A DNA stretch of 64,000 bases from assembly GCA_023512835.1 (NCBI GenBank), contig CM042087.1, forward strand, positions 51,516,265 through 51,580,264. Reading direction: 5' to 3'. This document shows positions 59,159 to 64,000 of this stretch, piece after piece; positions within the stretch are counted from its first letter, which is position 1, and every line of letters starts with the position of its first letter. The translations under genes and the position numbers were made by a program. The notes beneath the pieces were generated by a model, which saw nothing but the letters and a program-made list of their open reading frames with translations, was not told where the DNA came from and made no database searches. This stretch comes from Taxillus chinensis (Eukaryota > Streptophyta > Magnoliopsida > Santalales > Loranthaceae).

Positions 59159-60668
59159 TGAGGCGTGACGAACGGGTATTTCGTGAGCGAAATCCAAGTG
59201 AGGGTTAAGCTACCGTCGTTTAAATCCCTTCTCAAAATATTAATTCCCTTAACTAATGCTAAATAGAATAACGACAAAAAAGGGGTCAATCCCACAGAGA
59301 TTACCAAGTTATCTAGCTTTAACTCAAATCACCAAATTAATCTTGCTTAAAACAATGTCTTGGCAAAAACGAATTCTTTTTATAACTAAAGATCTAATTT
59401 TTATTTGGTTTTATGAATAAACAAAGAAAGCAAATTGATTTTGAGGATTAAGATTCAAGGATTAAAAGCATCTAGGGTCACAATTTCACCTCCCTATGTT
59501 ATCTCTCCTGGTTCATGGTATTAGGGTTGTCCGATTAAAAACATGCTAAACATAAGCCAAGGACAACAAATGGTCATTGAGGTCCTTTTAAGAGTTGTAT
59601 GCCAGAATGGTCATCTAAACACACAAACATGCAAAGCAATAAATCATACTTGCAAAAGGATAATTATCACACCAATTACAAATAAGTTATGAATCTCAAT
59701 CGCCAGGACTAGGGCTAAGAATACCAAGGTGTACATCCAAAGATAGAACTTAAGAACAGATTCATAAAACATGCAAAACTCAATCATTCAAACCCAATAT
59801 TCAAAAACACAAGAAAGCAACAAGGGGGCTACATTGCTCCCCTAGATTATAAGAACTACTCACGCATAATTACAAGCAAAACCATAGCAGTAAAGCTAAA
59901 CATCTTCTTCTAATCCACGCGCGCAACAAAGCTTCAAATCTAGGCTCCAAAATCCGCAACGGCTCGCTGCGACGGCTGCTCTCCTAGGTCAAGGAGCAAC
60001 CTCCAAGTCGTGAAGCCTCTCTCTCTCTAAAAACGTGTAGGGGGGTCTAGGATGTCTAATAGGGGGCGTGGAGGCTTTATTTATAGAGGTTGGATGGGCT
60101 TTGAGGTGTGTACCCTAGCCCATTTATCAAAACGATGTAGTTTTGATAAGTAACACTCGAAACTTTAAAATCTCTATCTTCCATCAACAATTCGGACATG
60201 GGCCTTCGAAACAAATGATCGGCATGGAAAAACGATAGGATCGGCCTAAAAAATATCTCGCACGTCAATTTGCACGTGATATGATGAATTCACGTGCACC
60301 TCCAAATCATCTCAAACTTCTCCCCAAGCTTCCTTGCATCCTGTAGAGGCCTGAGAAGCAAAAATAGGCTTGCACGTGAAATGGGTGAATTCACGTGCAG
60401 CTCCAAATGCTCTGAAATTTCTCTGGTAGGTAGAGGACATCATTCTAAGAAACTTTTGTTCTTGCACGCCAATTGTTTGAGGCCATCTACTATGTCAAAA
60501 GTGAGGTCCAAAATCTGCCAAAACGGCTTAAAAACGCATGTATTTGCAACTAGCATCTTCCTTGGGGTTAGAGCAAATATATATGATATATAAAGCAATA
60601 ATGCTCTAATCATGCTCTTAAACATCCTAAATAAACACTAGAATAACGGCATAAAATGCACGTTATCA
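59159..60668 (-). repeat. Athila-2 3' LTR
   Basis: About 1510 bp. Minus-strand start TGATAACGTGC at 60668 is firm; the end (CACGCCTCA, 59159) is inferred. TATA box TCTATAAATAAAG on the minus strand near 60080. One ATCAAAAC-type palindrome at 60127-60148 and G-box pairs at 60273/60291 and 60373/60392. Confidence 0.8.
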
Positions 60669-62141
60669 AATACACCACACTTGAACCATTGCTTGTCCTC
60701 AAGCAAAAACATACAAGCATGCAAGAATAAAATAAACACGCATCAAAGGGAAGAAAATTAAAATAACAATCAAGGAGAATCATGGTTTCCTAAGCATGCA
60801 ACTCTATCATGATGAAATGGGAATTTAAGCATCAAAATGAGTCATAAATTAGTTCATTCATGTCCATATCCCTAGTCCAACAACCATGCAATATCACCAC
60901 TTAAATTTCAGATATGAGCAAGCAATCCATGATAAAATAGCACCTAGTTTCCCTTTAAGTTCTTACCATGGATAAGCAGCCTCACTCAAATATAATAATT
61001 CTCAAGCCCAATTCCTATCAATGAACAATGGATGGAAAACTCTATCTCTACACTCGCCATCGGCTATTGATTAAGTACTTGCCAAGCAATCATGAGAGTT
61101 CCCTATTGTGCTCATCAAAGAAAACACACTCTCTATTCTACTTTATTTGAACTCACACTCTAGTCTAAACTCAATAAACTCACACTCTATTCTAATAATT
61201 GATAAAACAAAATCATGAGCTGAAGAATTGAGCTCAACACTCTCAAAACAAAACACAATTCAAGCCAATATGGCTACAAATCTAAACAATCCCACATAAA
61301 CATCAAGCCAGGTGTGGCTTTTATTCTGAATCTTTCTCTTTTCTTTTTTTTTTAGTAATAACCTTACAAGGTTGCATTTTATGCTCTCCCTTGATGGATT
61401 ATTCACTCTTTTTTTTTTACTCACATAACACATAAATAAGACTGATTTTTCTAATGCATACCCCTTGCCATTTTGCTACATAAGGAGAGACAAAAATTCA
61501 TTGATGTCTCACATCCCATTTTCCAATTAAGTGATGGCTTTTTCACATTCTATATCACGACCTTTTCCAATAATATCACACAATAAAGAAAAGAATGCAA
61601 AGACAGTCCACGATGACTCGGAGGTCTTGCATCCTAACTAAACATCAAACACCGAGCACTAATACCTATCAATGCTTACTTGACTCCTACCATTAAATAA
61701 CCAATGTTGAATGCAAGATGAGTAGCAAATCAAACTATTACCCATACCCTAAAATGGCACTCAAAGGCTAAAAGAAGTTGTTCTCATTTTTCATTTCTCT
61801 TTCACTCAACTTTAAGGGTTACTTAGGTCTATCATAGCATTTCATGCTCAGCTAATATTCAAAACTCAGCTCCAAAAACATGGTGATATCATTCAAAAGA
61901 TAAAGACATGATTAAACCAATTCGAGCACATTTTAACTACTTTAACACCCTTATCACAACATGATACTAATGTGGCCCAAAAAGTAAAATTTGTAGGCCA
62001 AAATTGCATACTTAATATCCATGTCTCCACATGCAAATCATTCAAGCTAACAACTCAAACAATCATGCAACTAAAAATAGTTTTTTTTTAAATAATTATA
62101 AATAAAACATGCAATCACAACATAAAAGACAAGTAAGTGGC
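60669..62141 (-). other. Athila-2 3' non-coding tail
   Basis: AT-rich DNA between the env-position frame and LTR; no frame. The A/T-rich blocks near 61335 and 61408 correspond to the A-rich block in the Athila-1 tail. Confidence 0.7.
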
Positions 62142-63994
62142 TCAAGTCACTCCCCATACACCACACTTAAAATATGCTATGTCCTCATGGCATAAAATAG
62201 GGAGTAGGAAAAAACACTTACCTCTCGGTTGGCAAGTTGTAGTAGTGGATAACATTGGCCACCATTCGTCGCACCTGAGCCACAAAGTCAACCGACGTCT
62301 CCCGCGCACTTCCCAAGTTTCCTTCCCTTGCAGAATAGCCATCATATAGTAGCAACCAAAGATCCCACAACTGAATTGGTCAGGTCGTTGGGGAATTTCC
62401 ATTTCGTTGTAGTGAATAAGAGGTAGCTTGTCGGCCAATAAGCCTTCTTTGATCATCGCCGCTTTGATTCGTTTGATGAACCCATGCACTACCTGTCTTT
62501 TTCGTTCGGCAAACCCTTCGCCTTGGCTTGGGTCATATAGCACGGCATGTCCTACATCCAGATTCAAACGGACCAATACATAGTGGCGATCAATGTGCAC
62601 CGGAATCGGCACCTCATGCATACCATGCCAAGGGCGGTGCCCTTCATTCTCACCATTGATGCGTTGGCGCCACACCTCTTCGGACAAGGGTTGATTGAAT
62701 ATCTCGCACAGCATGATGGAAGTGAACCGAGCTAAGGGGTAGTTATGAGGCTCGGTCTCCACTACATATCGCATGGTCCTGCAGAAGAGGTCTATCTCGT
62801 CGCAGGAGAGATATTCATTCTCTCGAGATCCTCTTTAGGCTAAAAGGGGTAAATATATCATTATCCCGTATAAAGCGAGCCCTCCGAACTGTGGAATTGA
62901 TGAACTCTTCAAATGCCGCTTGGCTCTCGTCGGATGATAAAACTGGATTAATGATTAAATGGATAGGAGGGCCAAGAAGATCTTCAGGTTCGGTAGGCAT
63001 GTATGCACCCCAAGAGACAGGAAGTATAGCAGGCATAAGAGCCTGAGAATATGCAGGATCGGTAAAAGGCTGGAAGGGTGAATACCCTACTACCTGGCTT
63101 TGTCTCGTCCTGGTGATAGTAGGATGGCCGAGTGAAGGTTCCTGGTTGAGGTGGATCTCGCTCGGGCTGGATAAGAATCTTCAGGGGATGGAGAGGGTTC
63201 TTCATCAGGATATCTCTACTATAGGAGAACATTTTGATGCTTTCCTCTTGCTCAAGGCCTTCCCGATTTTGCCTAGGAGGCCTTTGACTTCTTTATTGTC
63301 CTTCCTCAGGGCTTCCACCTCGCGCTGGGTTTTGGCATTTGCCTCCCCGAGCCGCTTGTGTTTCTTGCCTCCAAGCTTCGGTAGATGCAGCAGGAGGAGC
63401 TTCTAGGGCTTCCCATGCTCTAGGAGATTCATGAGCAGCTACATCCTGGGGCCTCCCATGCTCTGGTTCTAGGTTGTGAAGTAGCTTGTTGGTCACCAGA
63501 GATGAGGGCCATTAATTCTTCAAATTGGGCACTAGTGATGTGCCCATCAAGTGATCGCCCAATTGATGACCTCCACTTCGCTCACCACCTGCCCACTAAT
63601 GCCTTGAAAGAAATTGAAAATATCTTCTTTGTGTACATTGAACCGCATGTACATGGCGGTGAGTCTCGTATAGAGTCTACTTCCTTTGATCCAAATGAGG
63701 AGAGGTCTCCCTTGCAAAGTCGGTGGATCGCTCCACATGAACACCGTGCCTAGCGGGCCGTGATGGAGGAAGAACATTGGTTGCCCAATGACCTCGGTAC
63801 CGATCCCCAAACCCCCTTCGGCATGCAATACTCTTAACACCCAGGTGAGAAGGAAAAGTGATGCTATCCATGGAGGAAAAATGCAAAGCAGGCATGCTTT
63901 GAAATATCAAACACAAAAATCTTCCATTTATTTGCTTTGATGAGTTTTTCTTCCACCATTTAAAAATGGTAGTGGCCCAATCCACATTTAGCAT
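62142..63994 (-). pseudogene. Athila-2 env-position frame with Ulp1/SENP-like protease domain
   Basis: Minus strand, nearly open with a few frameshifts (about 63820, 63560, 63290 and 62980). The N-terminal part includes FMWSDPPTLQGRPLLIWIKG and SEVEVINWAIT (63590-63550), matching the SEVINWGY block of Athila-1. The middle is charged and Pro-rich. The last 210 residues are uninterrupted (62774-62142) and read as a C48-type protease: VHIDRHYVLVRLNLD (His), GHAVLYDPSQGEGFAERKRQ (Asp), EIPQRPDQFSCGIFGCYYMM (Gln and Cys). A second group of hydrophobic residues follows. The four catalytic positions are all present, so this copy is better preserved. Its role for the element is unknown. Confidence 0.75.
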
Positions 63995-64000
63995 ATGATC

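Larger units (their letters stand above)
59159..64000 (-). mobile_element. Second Athila-type element (Athila-2), 3' part, runs off the window
   Basis: Minus strand: env-position frame (63994 to 62142), purine tract, non-coding tail (62141-60669) and 3' LTR (60668-59159). The junction of tail and LTR reads AAGTGTGGTGTATT then TGATAACG, the usual polypurine/LTR start of plant Athila elements. It is inserted in the tail of Athila-1 in the opposite direction. Pol lies beyond the right edge. Confidence 0.85.

Overview
The window is nuclear DNA of a flowering plant. Three protein-coding plant genes can be read: a short-chain dehydrogenase, a peptide/nitrate transporter and a fasciclin-like protein. 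They sit among LTR retrotransposons of the plant lineages Ty1/copia, Tekay-type Ty3/gypsy and Athila-type Ty3/gypsy. The transporter gene is AT-rich with long introns, while the dehydrogenase and the fasciclin gene have very GC-rich third codon positions. I cannot name the species; nothing points to a grass.

Layout. 1-830: last exon of a classical short-chain dehydrogenase. 1151-10829: a degenerate copia element on the minus strand with an intact 5-bp target duplication (GGCTC). Its integrase/linker region is replaced by about 5.5 kb of other DNA that itself holds a 571-bp hAT-type MITE and a roughly 3.5-kb putative solo LTR. 10830-20358: AT-rich intergenic DNA with a small broken reading frame, a 121-bp tandem repeat, a probable LTR remnant and degenerate MITE-like sequence. 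20359-23986: a complete five-exon NPF8.3/PTR2-type transporter gene. 24740-26038: an intronless fasciclin gene on the minus strand. 26994-27706: three exons of a golgin pseudogene (TMF/golgin candidate 5 type).

28854-64000 is a retrotransposon nest. An Athila-type element on the plus strand (42898-59158) is the oldest layer I can see. Tekay-2 (plus, 37935-42897) lies in its gag. Tekay-1 (minus, 28854-37934, both LTRs) abuts the truncated pol of Tekay-2. A SIRE-like copia element (minus, 45655-54435, perfect GATCC target duplication) sits inside the Athila integrase gene. A second Athila-type element (minus, 59159 to beyond the window) sits in the 3' tail of the first. The 5' halves of Tekay-2 and of the first Athila are missing, and the flanks of Tekay-1 do not match, which suggests ectopic recombination between Tekay copies.

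The most unusual observations concern the retrotransposons. (1) LTRs of three unrelated lineages (Tekay, Athila, SIRE-like copia) share a U3 module built from pairs of G-boxes (CACGTG) spaced 18-20 bp. (2) The Tekay and Athila LTRs also share a palindrome with an ACGT-like centre just upstream of the TATA box. (3) Both Athila elements carry, in the env position, a reading frame ending in an Ulp1/SENP-like cysteine protease domain with the His-Asp-Gln-Cys order still visible. (4) Between pol and that frame of the first Athila is an array of seven about 30-nt hairpin units.
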